Positions 18,148-25,956 are shown, counted from the stretch's first letter. The stretch: 38,500 bases of DNA from Methylovirgula sp. (GCA_031291555.1 JARLIV010000022.1:1-38500); one strand, 5' to 3'. The notes: a model not told the origin generated them from the sequence alone. A program made the numbers and translations.

Positions 18148-18176
18148 TTGACATCAAGGTATAATTACCTAATAAT
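18148..18176 (+). promoter_or_regulatory. sigma-70-type promoter of the rightward phage operon
   Basis: TTGACA at 18148-18153, 17-bp spacer, AATAAT at 18171-18176. The ATG of the first rightward gene follows at 18203 with a GAGGGAG ribosome site between. The spacer contains the inverted repeat AGGTA-TAAT-TACCT, so a bound repressor would block RNA polymerase. The region is markedly AT-rich compared with its surroundings. Confidence 0.75.
18157..18170. promoter_or_regulatory. candidate repressor operator inside the promoter spacer
   Basis: 14-bp inverted repeat AGGTA-TAAT-TACCT between the -35 and -10 boxes. It shares the 9-mer AGGTATAAT with the site upstream of the leftward small gene at 17412-17420. 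Binding by the S24 repressor encoded next door is inferred from position. Confidence 0.65.
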
Positions 18177-18202
18177 TCTCTCGGGTAACGAGGGAGACCG
18201 TG

Positions 18203-18529
18203 ATGCCATCTGAAAAAACGTCCTGGACGAGCGCGCGCGTCGCGCGGCTCGGCTTTCTGGTGGGGCAGGGGTTGGGCGCCAAGCGCATTGCCGAGGATCC
18301 GCTGATCGCCTCGACGCCCAATAATGTGCATCGCCAGGCGCAGCGCTTCGGCCTTGCCTTCCGCGATGCGCTGGCGATGAGCCTGCGCCTGACGCCGGAG
18401 GCCGCCGCCCGCTACGATGCCGCCGCAATCAAGCGCGGCCTCACGCGCGAAGCCTTGATTCGGCTGCTGCTGCTCGTCGCCGCAGACGAGCCGAACCTCC
18501 TTGACAACATCCTCGACGACGAGGCGTGA
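18203..18529 (+). CDS. GcrA-like small DNA-binding protein
   Basis: 108 residues. The N-terminal half resembles the HTH of the alphaproteobacterial cell-cycle regulator GcrA: a leading SWT, a segment RLGFLVGQGLGAKRIAEDPL, then STPNNVHRQAQRFGL, matching the GcrA pattern of an Ile-Ala helix, an N-x-V recognition segment and a closing RLGL. The C-terminal half (LTPEAAARYDAAAIKRG onward) is helical and ends in an acidic tail. ATG 18203 follows GAGGGAGA. It is the first gene of the rightward operon, so it may be a phage regulator or packaging factor. The resemblance is partial; a recombinase or small terminase-like HTH is an alternative. Confidence 0.55.
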   Translation: MPSEKTSWTSARVARLGFLVGQGLGAKRIAEDPLIASTPNNVHRQAQRFGLAFRDALAMSLRLTPEAAARYDAAAIKRGLTREALIRLLLLVAADEPNLLDNILDDEA

Positions 18530-18532
18530 GCG

Positions 18533-19048
18533 ATGGAGGATGATCTCAAGATCAATGCACTCGAAAAACCTTATGATGAAGAGAGCTTCGGCATTCCGCC
18601 GCGCTGGGAGCCGGAGCATGTCGGGCGCCGGCTGGTGAAGGCTTTCATGACTCTGGATCGGCTCCCCCGCACGCGCGGCCCGCGCGAGCCGGGCGGCCAC
18701 TGGCCGCAACATGCCGTCGAATGGGCGGATCGTTTGGCCCGCGCCGAACTCTCCGAGGCCGAGAGGCGCGCGCGCGAGGCGGCGCAGAATTTCACCATGC
18801 TGCGACCGACCTCAGCCGAGATTGCCGAGATGGAGAAAGCCTTCGATTGGCTACGCGAATTGCGCGCCGTCGATTCCGGCATGGCGCTGGTCGCGAGCCT
18901 TTGGGCGTTGCGCACGGCGCGACGCAAATCCGTGCGCCGGCTCTGCACCGAGAAGAAATGGGCGCCGCACACATTCTATCGCAAGCGCGCCAAGGCGCTC
19001 GCCTTTCTCGCCGAGCTTTTGAACTCGCGCAACGTGCCGGTGTTTTGA
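18533..19048 (+). CDS. DUF6362-like phage protein upstream of terminase
   Basis: 171 residues, 3 bp behind the GcrA-like gene. Notable segments are EHVGRRLVKAFMTLDRLP, then a WPQHAVEWADRL stretch, and a C-terminal helix-turn-helix-like part KSVRRLCTEKKWAPHTFYRKRAKAL. Proteins of this kind occur next to large terminases in alphaproteobacterial prophages. A small-terminase-like DNA-recognition role is plausible from position and the HTH-like end, but this is inference. The family name is from memory. Confidence 0.6.
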   Translation: MEDDLKINALEKPYDEESFGIPPRWEPEHVGRRLVKAFMTLDRLPRTRGPREPGGHWPQHAVEWADRLARAELSEAERRAREAAQNFTMLRPTSAEIAEMEKAFDWLRELRAVDSGMALVASLWALRTARRKSVRRLCTEKKWAPHTFYRKRAKALAFLAELLNSRNVPVF

Positions 19049-19159
19049 CGCGCCAAGCGATCCAGGCAGCCCTTCTGGGTTGCTTCGCTTCACTCGCAAT
19101 GACGACAATTCCTCGCCGTGCGCGAGTATGAAACATAGAAATCGCCTTTCGCGCCGTTC

Positions 19160-19534
19160 TTGACCGCGCGACAATTGCGAGCGACAACACGCGCATTGCA
19201 GCGCCCGATCTGCGCGCTGATTTCTCCCCCGATTGGCAGACTTCTTCGTGCGCTCCTCCGCGTCATGGCCGGGCTTGTCCCGGCCATCCACGCCGGGACC
19301 TCGCTGTGGCGATCGCAATGTAGCGGTGGTGTCATCGCGTGGATGCCCGGCACAAGGCCGGGCATGACAGTGGAGAGAACGGTGCCAAGACTGCGCATGC
19401 CGTTCTTACTGATGGCACGGACTCTTGTTGGCCGTCATCCTTGTACGAACTCGCAAAACCACGCTTCGCCGATCCATTGACCGCGCGACAATTTGCAAGG
19501 CATAACACGCGCATTGCAGCGCCGGTTCTGCGCC
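19160..19534 (+). repeat. pair of imperfect direct repeats (19160-19216 and 19477-19534)
   Basis: Both copies begin TTGACCGCGCGACAATT, then differ over 9-10 bases, then share AACACGCGCATTGCAGCGCC followed by TCTGCGC. Sequence before the copies is also loosely alike (GTATGAA versus GTACGAA). Similar sequences recur between genes in Bradyrhizobium-like genomes and give rise to false small reading frames. Confidence 0.75.
19262..19368. repeat. inverted pair of 31-bp palindromic units
   Basis: 19262-19292 (GTCATGGCCGGGCTTGT then CCCGGCCATCCACG) and 19338-19368 (CGTGGATGCCCGGCACAAG then GCCGGGCATGAC) are reverse complements of each other apart from paired G/C changes. Each unit is itself a hairpin. 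This ATGCCCGG/CCGGGCAT family is a widespread alphaproteobacterial extragenic element. Confidence 0.8.
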
Positions 19535-19547
19535 CGCTGCACGAGAC

Positions 19548-19581
19548 AAGGCCGCCGCGCATCGCGACGGCCTTTTGTTTT
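19548..19581 (+). terminator. terminator-like hairpin before terminase
   Basis: Arms AAGGCCG and CGGCCTT around a CGCG...CGCG inner pairing, followed by TTTTGTTTT. It stands about 50 bp before the terminase start, so it may end upstream transcription or act as an attenuator. Comparable hairpins precede the protease and capsid genes. Confidence 0.6.
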
Positions 19582-19632
19582 GCCGCGGCTCAGCCGCATG
19601 CTTCCCTGAAGGAAGTTTCCAAAGGAACCCCG

Positions 19633-20934
19633 ATGCCGTCATTCAGCCCGGGGCAGGAGGCGGCGCGCCGTCTCCTCGAAGGGCCGCAACGCTATACATG
19701 CCTTGCCGGCGGCACGCGCTCGGGCAAGACCTTTCTCATCACCCGCGCCATCCTCGCCCGCGCGTTGAAGGCGCCGGGTTCGCGCCACGCCATTCTGCGG
19801 TTTCATGCCAATGCCGCGCGCGCCTCGATCGCGCTCGACACCTTGCCGAACGTCGCGCGGCTCTGCTTTCCGAAACTCAAGCTGCGGCACGCGCGTCAGG
19901 ACGGTTTCTTCGAACTGCCGAATAAGTCGCGCATCTGGATCGGCGGTCTCGATGACAAGGAGCGGGTCGAGAAAATCCTCGGCCTCGAATATGTCAGCAT
20001 CTTCCTCAACGAGGCTTCGCAGATTCCTTATGCCTCCGCGCTCGTCGCCTTCACCCGGCTGGCGCAGAAGGTCGATGGCCTGAAGCAGCGCGCCTATGTC
20101 GATCTGAACCCGGTCGCAAAATCGCATTGGACAAATCTGCTTTTCGGCGAGAAGCGCGATCCGGTCTCGATGCAGAAGCTGAAAGATCCGAAGAATTACG
20201 CGCGCTCCTTTCTCAACCCTGTCGATAATACCGGAAACCTTGCACCGGAATTTCTGGAGAGCCTCGCCAATCTGCCGGAACGCCAGCGCAAGCGCTTCTA
20301 CGAAGGCGTCTATGTGGACGAGGTCGAAGCGGCGCTCTGGACCTATGAGATCATCGAGGCCGCGCGTTGCGCGCCGGGGGATATTCCCGAGGTCGCCCGC
20401 GCCAGCGTCGTCGTTGCGCTCGACCCGTCGGGCGCGGCGGGACGCGACGATCTCGGCGCCGACGAGATCGGCCTCATCGTCGCCGCGCGCGGGACGGATG
20501 GCGATTGCTACATCCTTGCTGATCGTTCCTGCCGCGAAGCGCCCGCCGTCTGGGGCCGCCGCGCCGTGACGGCGTTTCACGAATTCCGCGCCGATTGCAT
20601 CGTCGCCGAGTCGAACTTCGGCGGCGAGATGGTGCGCGCGACGATCCAGGCGGCCGACCCCAATGTGCCGGTGCGTCTCGTCACGGCGAGCCGCGGCAAA
20701 GCCGTGCGCGCCGAGCCGATCTCGGTGCGCTACGCGCAGCGTCAGGTGCATCACGCCGGGCGCTTTCCCAAGCTTGAGGATCAGCTCTGCGCCTTCACTG
20801 CTGCAGGCTTTAGCGGCCCCGGTAGCCCCGACCACGCCGACGCGGCGATCTGGGCGCTCACCTATCTTTTCGAACTCACCGACGGCACCGGCATCATCGA
20901 GTTCTACCGGCGCGAAGCCGATGCGCGAAAGTAG
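19633..20934 (+). CDS. phage large terminase subunit
   Basis: 433 residues from the ATG at 19633, which follows AAAGGA. The P-loop AGGTRSGKT is at residues 25-33; a LNEASQIPY segment fits the Walker B/DE region of terminases, and VALDPSGAAGRDD (about residue 260) fits the first acidic motif of the RNase-H-like nuclease that cuts concatemeric DNA. It drives ATP-powered packaging through the portal encoded next. The frame is open further upstream to 19339, but that part runs through repeats and should be ignored. Complete. Confidence 0.93.
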   Translation: MPSFSPGQEAARRLLEGPQRYTCLAGGTRSGKTFLITRAILARALKAPGSRHAILRFHANAARASIALDTLPNVARLCFPKLKLRHARQDGFFELPNKSRIWIGGLDDKERVEKILGLEYVSIFLNEASQIPYASALVAFTRLAQKVDGLKQRAYVDLNPVAKSHWTNLLFGEKRDPVSMQKLKDPKNYARSFLNPVDNTGNLAPEFLESLANLPERQRKRFYEGVYVDEVEAALWTYEIIEAARCAPGDIPEVARASVVVALDPSGAAGRDDLGADEIGLIVAARGTDGDCYILADRSCREAPAVWGRRAVTAFHEFRADCIVAESNFGGEMVRATIQAADPNVPVRLVTASRGKAVRAEPISVRYAQRQVHHAGRFPKLEDQLCAFTAAGFSGPGSPDHADAAIWALTYLFELTDGTGIIEFYRREADARK

Positions 20935-21015
20935 CGCTCACGTCGTCCAATAGAGCACGAAAGCGAGCAGCACCGGCGCGCAGAACGCTGCGGCGCGGGC
21001 GAAAAAGGAATGTTC

Positions 21016-22698
21016 ATGATTCAACGCGGCGAAGGTCAGCCGAGCTGGCCGCTCAGTCCCTATGAAGTGAGCGTGAGCTATGGCCAGGCCGGCGCGGCGG
21101 GGCAGGGGGCGGATTGGTTCGGCCCGCTCGCGCCCATCACGCCGCTGGCGCCACCGGAGGTCGCAGGCCGGCAGTGGGATTATCCCTCGGGCTATAATCT
21201 CGCGACCACGCCGCGCATCTACGAGCCGATCTCCTTCCATACCTTGCGCGGACTCGCCGAAGGCTATGATCTGCTGCGCCTCGTGATCGAGACGCGCAAG
21301 GATCAGGTCGCACGTCTTGTCTGGACCATCGGCCCGCGCAGCAAGCAACCGGGCGCCGATCCGCGTATCGCGGCGCTGCGCCAGTTCTTCGCCCGGCCGG
21401 ACGGGCTGCACACGTTCGGCGATTGGCTGCGGCTGCTGCTCGAAGAATTATTCGTCATCGACGCGCCGGCGCTCTATCTGCAACGCGACCGCGCCGGCCG
21501 CCTCGCCGCGCTGCTGCCGCTCGACGGCGCGACGATCAAGCCGGTGATCGACGATTGGGGCCGTACGCCGCAGCCCTATGTCGAGAATGGCGCGATGGTC
21601 TATCCCGTCGCCTATCAGCAGGTGCTGAAGGGCTATCCCGCCGTCGATTACTCCTTGCGCGACATCATCTACCGGCCGCGCAACATTCGCGTCAATCGCG
21701 CCTATGGCTTCGGCCCGGTCGAGCAGATCGTTACCAGCGTCAACATCGCTTTGCGGCGGCAGATGTATCTGCTCGACTATTTCACCCAAGGGAACATTCC
21801 CGACTCCCTCATCGGCGTGCCGGAGAACTGGACGCCGGACCAGATCGCCTCATACCAGAAATATTGGGACGCTTATTTCGACGGCGCTCTCGGCCGCCGC
21901 CGTCGGGCCAAGTTCGTTCCCGGCGGCGTCGCCAAGACGTTCATCCAGACCAAGGAGCCGGACCTCAAAGGCCCGTTCGATGAATGGCTGGCGCGCATCG
22001 TCTGTTTCGCCTTCTCGATCTCGCCGCAGGGCCTGACTCAGCAGATGAACCGCGCCACGGCGGAGACGCAAAAGGAGATCGCGGAAGAAGAGGGCCTCGC
22101 GCCTATTCTCGCTTGGGTGAAGGATCTGATCGACCAGATCATCGCGCAGGAATTTGACGCGCCCGATCTCGAATTCACTTGGAGCGCCGAGCCCTCGATC
22201 GATCCGCAGGCGCAGGAGGCGATCCTTTCGAGCTATGCGACGAAGGGCATCATCACGATCAACGAGGCGCGCGCCGCGCTGGGCCGCGATCCCTTTCCCA
22301 ATGCCGCCGCCAACACGCCGATGACGCTAACGGGCGGGGGATATGTGGGGCTGGGGGAGGCCACCACCGTCATCTCAAAGTCGTCCGTTCCATCGAAGGT
22401 TGATAAATCGACGAGCTGGGACGAAGATCAACATCCGCGCTGGCCTTCTGGGTCTGGCGATCATCAGGGCGGAGGTTTTGCGCCGAAGGATGAAGAGCAG
22501 GCTACCTCGTCGGAGAAAACTGCGCTTATCGACGACGATGGGTGCGATGAGGAGTGGAGAAGTGCTCTCCAATATTGTGAAGAACTCTTAGATTTGCATC
22601 CATTTCATCCCGATCGCGCGAAACTCGGTGGACATAAAACTCTCGATGGCTGCGCGAAGGGGTTTGTAAGCGCACGTTGCGGAGGAAATCCGGTCTGA
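21016..22698 (+). CDS. phage portal protein with C-terminal linker and toxin-like tail
   Basis: 560 residues. The portal core spans about 1-448 (anti-CBASS/HK97-like portal features: HTLRGLAEGYDLLRLVIETR, RPRNIRVNRAYGFGPVEQI, SISPQGLTQQMNRATAE, and the helical SSYATKGIITINEARAALG). An extra 112-residue extension follows: linker HPRWPSGSGDHQGGGFAP at 473-490, an acidic stretch, then a small domain with Cys510, Cys521, Cys546 and Cys555 ending CAKGFVSARCGGNPV. The same linker appears in the toxin at 26086-27269. AAGGA at 21005-21009 fits ATG 21016 better than ATG 21010. Its stop overlaps the next ATG. Toxin activity is inferred, not shown. Confidence 0.9.
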   Translation: MIQRGEGQPSWPLSPYEVSVSYGQAGAAGQGADWFGPLAPITPLAPPEVAGRQWDYPSGYNLATTPRIYEPISFHTLRGLAEGYDLLRLVIETRKDQVARLVWTIGPRSKQPGADPRIAALRQFFARPDGLHTFGDWLRLLLEELFVIDAPALYLQRDRAGRLAALLPLDGATIKPVIDDWGRTPQPYVENGAMVYPVAYQQVLKGYPAVDYSLRDIIYRPRNIRVNRAYGFGPVEQIVTSVNIALRRQMYLLDYFTQGNIPDSLIGVPENWTPDQIASYQKYWDAYFDGALGRRRRAKFVPGGVAKTFIQTKEPDLKGPFDEWLARIVCFAFSISPQGLTQQMNRATAETQKEIAEEEGLAPILAWVKDLIDQIIAQEFDAPDLEFTWSAEPSIDPQAQEAILSSYATKGIITINEARAALGRDPFPNAAANTPMTLTGGGYVGLGEATTVISKSSVPSKVDKSTSWDEDQHPRWPSGSGDHQGGGFAPKDEEQATSSEKTALIDDDGCDEEWRSALQYCEELLDLHPFHPDRAKLGGHKTLDGCAKGFVSARCGGNPV

Positions 22699-23198
22699 TG
22701 CAATTAAGCGATAACGATATTAGGAAAATTCAGAAGCTCATGCGCGAGAAGGCATGGTCGCCTGTTTATGCTTTGCTCGATGACGCCCGTGATCAAGCTA
22801 TAACACGCGAAGATAAAGCGCGTGAAACCTATTGGAGATCAATAGCTCTGAAAAATCAAGGCCGATATCAGGAAGCAATTGACCTTTTGCGCAAAGATGG
22901 CACGCTTTTTAATAGCCAATGCCTCCCGCTCAAGATCATTGCCGAGGTTCTTGAGAGGATGGGTGATGATCAAGGTGCTTTACGCGAATTGAGCATGGCC
23001 CCGATCGAGCAGGAAATGGAAGATTTTTACGGTCTCGCGATCGACACTAAATTCCTCTATTTCTATTTGCTGGCAAAAATAGGTGATCGCTCGGTTTTGA
23101 ACCGGCTTTCGGAAATACCGGACGATTATCGCCACATCACGATGGGTGGGAAGTTCTTGACGAAGGCGGACGTCGTCGCGCTGCTAAACCGAACCTGA
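22698..23198 (+). CDS. TPR-like small protein, candidate immunity for the portal tail
   Basis: 166 residues, all-helical, with TPR-like pairs around YWRSIALKNQGRYQEAIDLL and LKIIAEVLERMGDDQGALREL. ATG 22698 shares its base with the portal stop (TGATG), and a GGAGGAAA sits inside the portal 3' end, so the two are translationally coupled. The DNA is visibly AT-richer than its neighbours, pointing to separate origin. Position directly behind a C-terminal domain joined by a toxin-type linker makes immunity the leading guess. I recognise no specific immunity family; a chaperone for the portal tail is the alternative. Confidence 0.72.
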   Translation: MQLSDNDIRKIQKLMREKAWSPVYALLDDARDQAITREDKARETYWRSIALKNQGRYQEAIDLLRKDGTLFNSQCLPLKIIAEVLERMGDDQGALRELSMAPIEQEMEDFYGLAIDTKFLYFYLLAKIGDRSVLNRLSEIPDDYRHITMGGKFLTKADVVALLNRT

Positions 23199-23211
23199 AA
23201 ATAAATGGAAA

Positions 23212-23307
23212 GCGCCCGATCTCGAATTCGCCTGGAGCGCCGAGCCCTCGATCGATCCGCAGGCGCAGGAGGTGATCCTTTCGAGCTATACGGCGAAAGG
23301 CATCATC
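23212..23307 (+). pseudogene. 96-bp duplicate fragment of the portal gene
   Basis: Matches portal bases 22159-22254 without gaps and with six mismatches that I count by eye. It encodes APDLEFAWSAEPSIDPQAQE and the start of the following helix, then leaves portal similarity abruptly after GGCATCATC. There is no start. It is a scar of a second portal 3' end, separated from the real one by the tail and the TPR-like gene. Such scars are left when a C-terminal cassette is inserted or swapped by recombination. Confidence 0.9.
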
Positions 23308-23395
23308 TTGAATCTCGCAAAACGAGTGCTCTCCAATCTTGACGCCAGCATCGTCAAGCCCGATGAATCGCCCGGGCAAAGCGCGGAGCAGGGCG

Positions 23396-24802
23396 ATGTC
23401 GTATCGGGCGGCGTATCTTCGCATCGGGGCCGCGCTGCTCTTTGCAACACTTTTAAGTCCATCGGCCCGCGCCGACGAGGCGCCCCCAATCGCTCCCGAC
23501 AAGCCGGCGCCCTTCGTGACGCCCTCGCGCGTTTCAGCAACGATCGAGTTCGGCATTCCTGCGCTCGCGCGCGCGGTCGAGCGCGATGTGCCGCATCGCT
23601 TGGCGACCTTTGATGAGCGCATCCAGTGCGTTCACCGGCGTGTTCTTTTCTTCCGCGTCCGGGCCAATTGCGACATCGAAGGCTATGTCGAGCGCACCGG
23701 CCCGATTTCGCTTTACGGTCGCGGTGACGCCATTATCGGTTCGACGCCGATCTACGGGGCGGTGAGCGGACAGGGCGCGAATAGGTTCACGCGGCGCATT
23801 CACGGCGAGGCCGAGGCCGGCGTTACGGTCGAGGCGGAGGCGCGGCCGATGCTGCGGCACGATTGGTCGCTTGATCTTCGCCTGAGCGACAGCTTTCATT
23901 GGACCGAGCCGCCGGTGCTTCATGTGCTCGGCCGCAATATTCAGCTCGCCCGCTATGTCGAGCCGCGCATCCGCGAGCAACTCGCCCGCGTGCGCGTGCG
24001 CGCCGCTGAGGCCGTGCGCCGCCTTGATCTGCACGGCAAGGCGGAGACCGCCTGGCACCATGCCTTTACGCCGATCGAGCTTTCGGACAATCCGCCGGTT
24101 TGGCTGCAGCTCAACCCGCAAAGCGCCGCCTTCGCCGGCGTGCGCGCGGATCGCCGCGTACTTTGGGGCGTGCTTGAGATCGAGGGGAATGCTGCGACCT
24201 CTGTCGGCGCCGCGCCGGCGCCGGTCGCTGCCACGCCTTTGCCGCCGCTCGGTCGCGATATCGCGGCGCCGGGCAAGTTCGAAGTCATCCTGCCGGTGAA
24301 TGTCGGCTACGATTTCCTGAGCCAAAAGGTCAAGGAAGTCGCCGCCGCGCAGTTGAATGGCGATGTCGCGTTGCGCGACGTGAAGACCTATCCGTCGAAC
24401 GGAAAACTCATCGTCGGGTTGAAACTCGCGAAAAAGACCGACACGGCGCCCGACGCCGGCACCTGGCTTTATCTCACGGCGACGCCGCAGGTCGATCCCG
24501 AGACGCAGACCCTGCGTCTGCCGGACCTTGCGGCCCTCGCCGCGAAAGCCGATGCAGCCGTGCAGGCGAGCGGCGACGCCGATCTCGCCGATCGGCTGCG
24601 GCAGGCGAAAATCCTCTATCAAGAGGCCTATCAACGGCTGCTCGCGGCCGCGAACAAGAATCTGACGCGGCCCTTGAAGAACGGCTTCCGCATGGAGGGC
24701 CATCTCGACTCGGCCAAGCTCGATCATGTCGCACTGTTGCAGGATGGCGTCAGCATTGCGCTGCGCATGAGCGGCGATCTCAAGATTCTCTACGGCCTGT
24801 GA
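23396..24802 (+). CDS. secreted DUF4403 family protein
   Basis: 468 residues beginning MSYRAAYLRIGAALLFATLL and SPSARAD, a signal peptide. The body alternates beta-rich segments (for example WLQLNPQSAAFAGVRADRRVL) in the manner of DUF4403, which has an SMP/BPI-like lipid-carrier-type fold in some descriptions; function is unknown. A GGAG at about 23383 precedes ATG 23396. It overlaps nothing upstream but joins directly to the lipase gene downstream. It does not belong to phage morphogenesis; it looks like cargo carried in the late operon. The family name is from memory. Confidence 0.8.
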   Translation: MSYRAAYLRIGAALLFATLLSPSARADEAPPIAPDKPAPFVTPSRVSATIEFGIPALARAVERDVPHRLATFDERIQCVHRRVLFFRVRANCDIEGYVERTGPISLYGRGDAIIGSTPIYGAVSGQGANRFTRRIHGEAEAGVTVEAEARPMLRHDWSLDLRLSDSFHWTEPPVLHVLGRNIQLARYVEPRIREQLARVRVRAAEAVRRLDLHGKAETAWHHAFTPIELSDNPPVWLQLNPQSAAFAGVRADRRVLWGVLEIEGNAATSVGAAPAPVAATPLPPLGRDIAAPGKFEVILPVNVGYDFLSQKVKEVAAAQLNGDVALRDVKTYPSNGKLIVGLKLAKKTDTAPDAGTWLYLTATPQVDPETQTLRLPDLAALAAKADAAVQASGDADLADRLRQAKILYQEAYQRLLAAANKNLTRPLKNGFRMEGHLDSAKLDHVALLQDGVSIALRMSGDLKILYGL

Positions 24803-24804
24803 CG

Positions 24805-25956
24805 ATGCGTTTCGCCTGGCTGCTGGCTCTCGTCTCTCTTGCGGCTCCGGCCGCCGCGCAGACCGCGTTTTACGATGCGCCGCGCATCGATGCGATCGGC
24901 AAGCCCGGCACGCTCGTACGCGCAGAGCAGATGGAGGGCGCGCCGCTCAATGCCGCCGCCTATCGCGTGCTTTATCGCTCGACGAGTTTCGACGGCAGGC
25001 CGATCCTCGTCTCCGGCGTCGTCATCGTGCCGCAGGGCGCGCTGCCGCCGGGTGGCCGGCCGATCGTCGCTTGGGCGCATCCGACATCAGGCATCGTGCC
25101 GCGTTGCGCGCCCTCGCTCGCGCTCTTTTTCTTCCAGCAGGTGCAGGGCCTGCGCACGATGGTGCGGGACGGCTATGTCGTCGCTGCGACGGATTATCCC
25201 GGCCTCGGCACGCCGGGGCCGCATCCCTATCTCGTCGGCCTCAGCGAGGCGCGCGCCGTCATCGACAGCGTGCGCGTCGCGCGTAGCCTGCCGGGGGCAG
25301 GCGGCGCCAATCGCTTCATCGTTTGGGGCCATTCGCAAGGCGGCCACGCTGCGCTCTTCACCGGCCTCATCGCGAAGAGTTATGCGCCGGAACTGACGCT
25401 GCTCGGCGTCGCCGCTGCGGCGCCCGCGAGCGAGCTTGCGGATTTGATGGACGACGATCTTTCAACACCTGCGGGCAAGAACATCACCGCGATGACGCTG
25501 TGGAGCTGGCAGCGCGTCTATGGCGCGCCGATGGACAAGGTCGTCGATCCGCGCGCCATGCCGGCGATCGACAAGCTCGCGAAGGAATGTATCGAAGGGC
25601 CGTGGGATCTTTCCGCGCGTCAGCGGACCGAGAAGCCGCTGGAGCAGCACTTTCTGACCGTCGCGCGGCCCGCCGATGCCGAACCCTGGGGGTCGCTGCT
25701 CGCCAAGAACACGCCCGGCCCGTTGCCGCGTGACATTCCGGTGTTTCTCGCGCAGGGGCTTGACGATGCGGTCATCCGGCCCGCGGTGACGCAGGATTAT
25801 TTCGACAGACTCTGCGAGAGCGGGAGCAAGGTGCGGCTTTTCCTGATGCCGGGGGTCGGCCACGGCGCCGCGGCGATGAAGAGCGCACTCGAAGCCATCG
25901 CCTGGATGAGCGCCCGGTTTGCCGGCGAGACGCCGCCGAGTGATTGCGGGAAATAG
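24805..25956 (+). CDS. secreted alpha/beta-hydrolase, secretory-lipase type
   Basis: 383 residues with signal peptide MRFAWLLALVSLAAPAAAQ. The nucleophile elbow GHSQGG holds Ser177, Asp320/321 lies in QGLDDAVI, and His353 in GVGHGAA, so the Ser-Asp-His triad is complete. The AHPTSGIVPRCAPS motif and length fit the LIP secretory lipase family. It would hydrolyse esters in the periplasm or outside the cell. A GTG at 24799 overlapping the DUF4403 stop is an alternative start; ATG 24805 begins the signal peptide directly. The pair with DUF4403 may act together on lipids; this is inference. Confidence 0.88.
   Translation: MRFAWLLALVSLAAPAAAQTAFYDAPRIDAIGKPGTLVRAEQMEGAPLNAAAYRVLYRSTSFDGRPILVSGVVIVPQGALPPGGRPIVAWAHPTSGIVPRCAPSLALFFFQQVQGLRTMVRDGYVVAATDYPGLGTPGPHPYLVGLSEARAVIDSVRVARSLPGAGGANRFIVWGHSQGGHAALFTGLIAKSYAPELTLLGVAAAAPASELADLMDDDLSTPAGKNITAMTLWSWQRVYGAPMDKVVDPRAMPAIDKLAKECIEGPWDLSARQRTEKPLEQHFLTVARPADAEPWGSLLAKNTPGPLPRDIPVFLAQGLDDAVIRPAVTQDYFDRLCESGSKVRLFLMPGVGHGAAAMKSALEAIAWMSARFAGETPPSDCGK

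Larger units (their letters stand above)
19049..19632. other. 584-bp non-coding region packed with host-type repeats
   Basis: No convincing gene: the reading frames on both strands are short, Arg/Cys-rich and explained by repeats. From left to right it holds a segment like the common GGGTTGCTTCGCTTC...CGCAATGACG extragenic repeat (about 19076-19103), the first copy of a direct repeat (19160-19216), two 31-bp arms of an inverted repeat (19262-19292 and 19338-19368), the second direct repeat copy (19477-19534), a terminator-like hairpin (19548-19581) and the terminase ribosome site. Confidence 0.7.

Noticed and set aside
19090-19562. Small minus-strand frames of 76-102 codons
   Set aside because: They coincide with dispersed extragenic repeats and have no start context; typical false genes.
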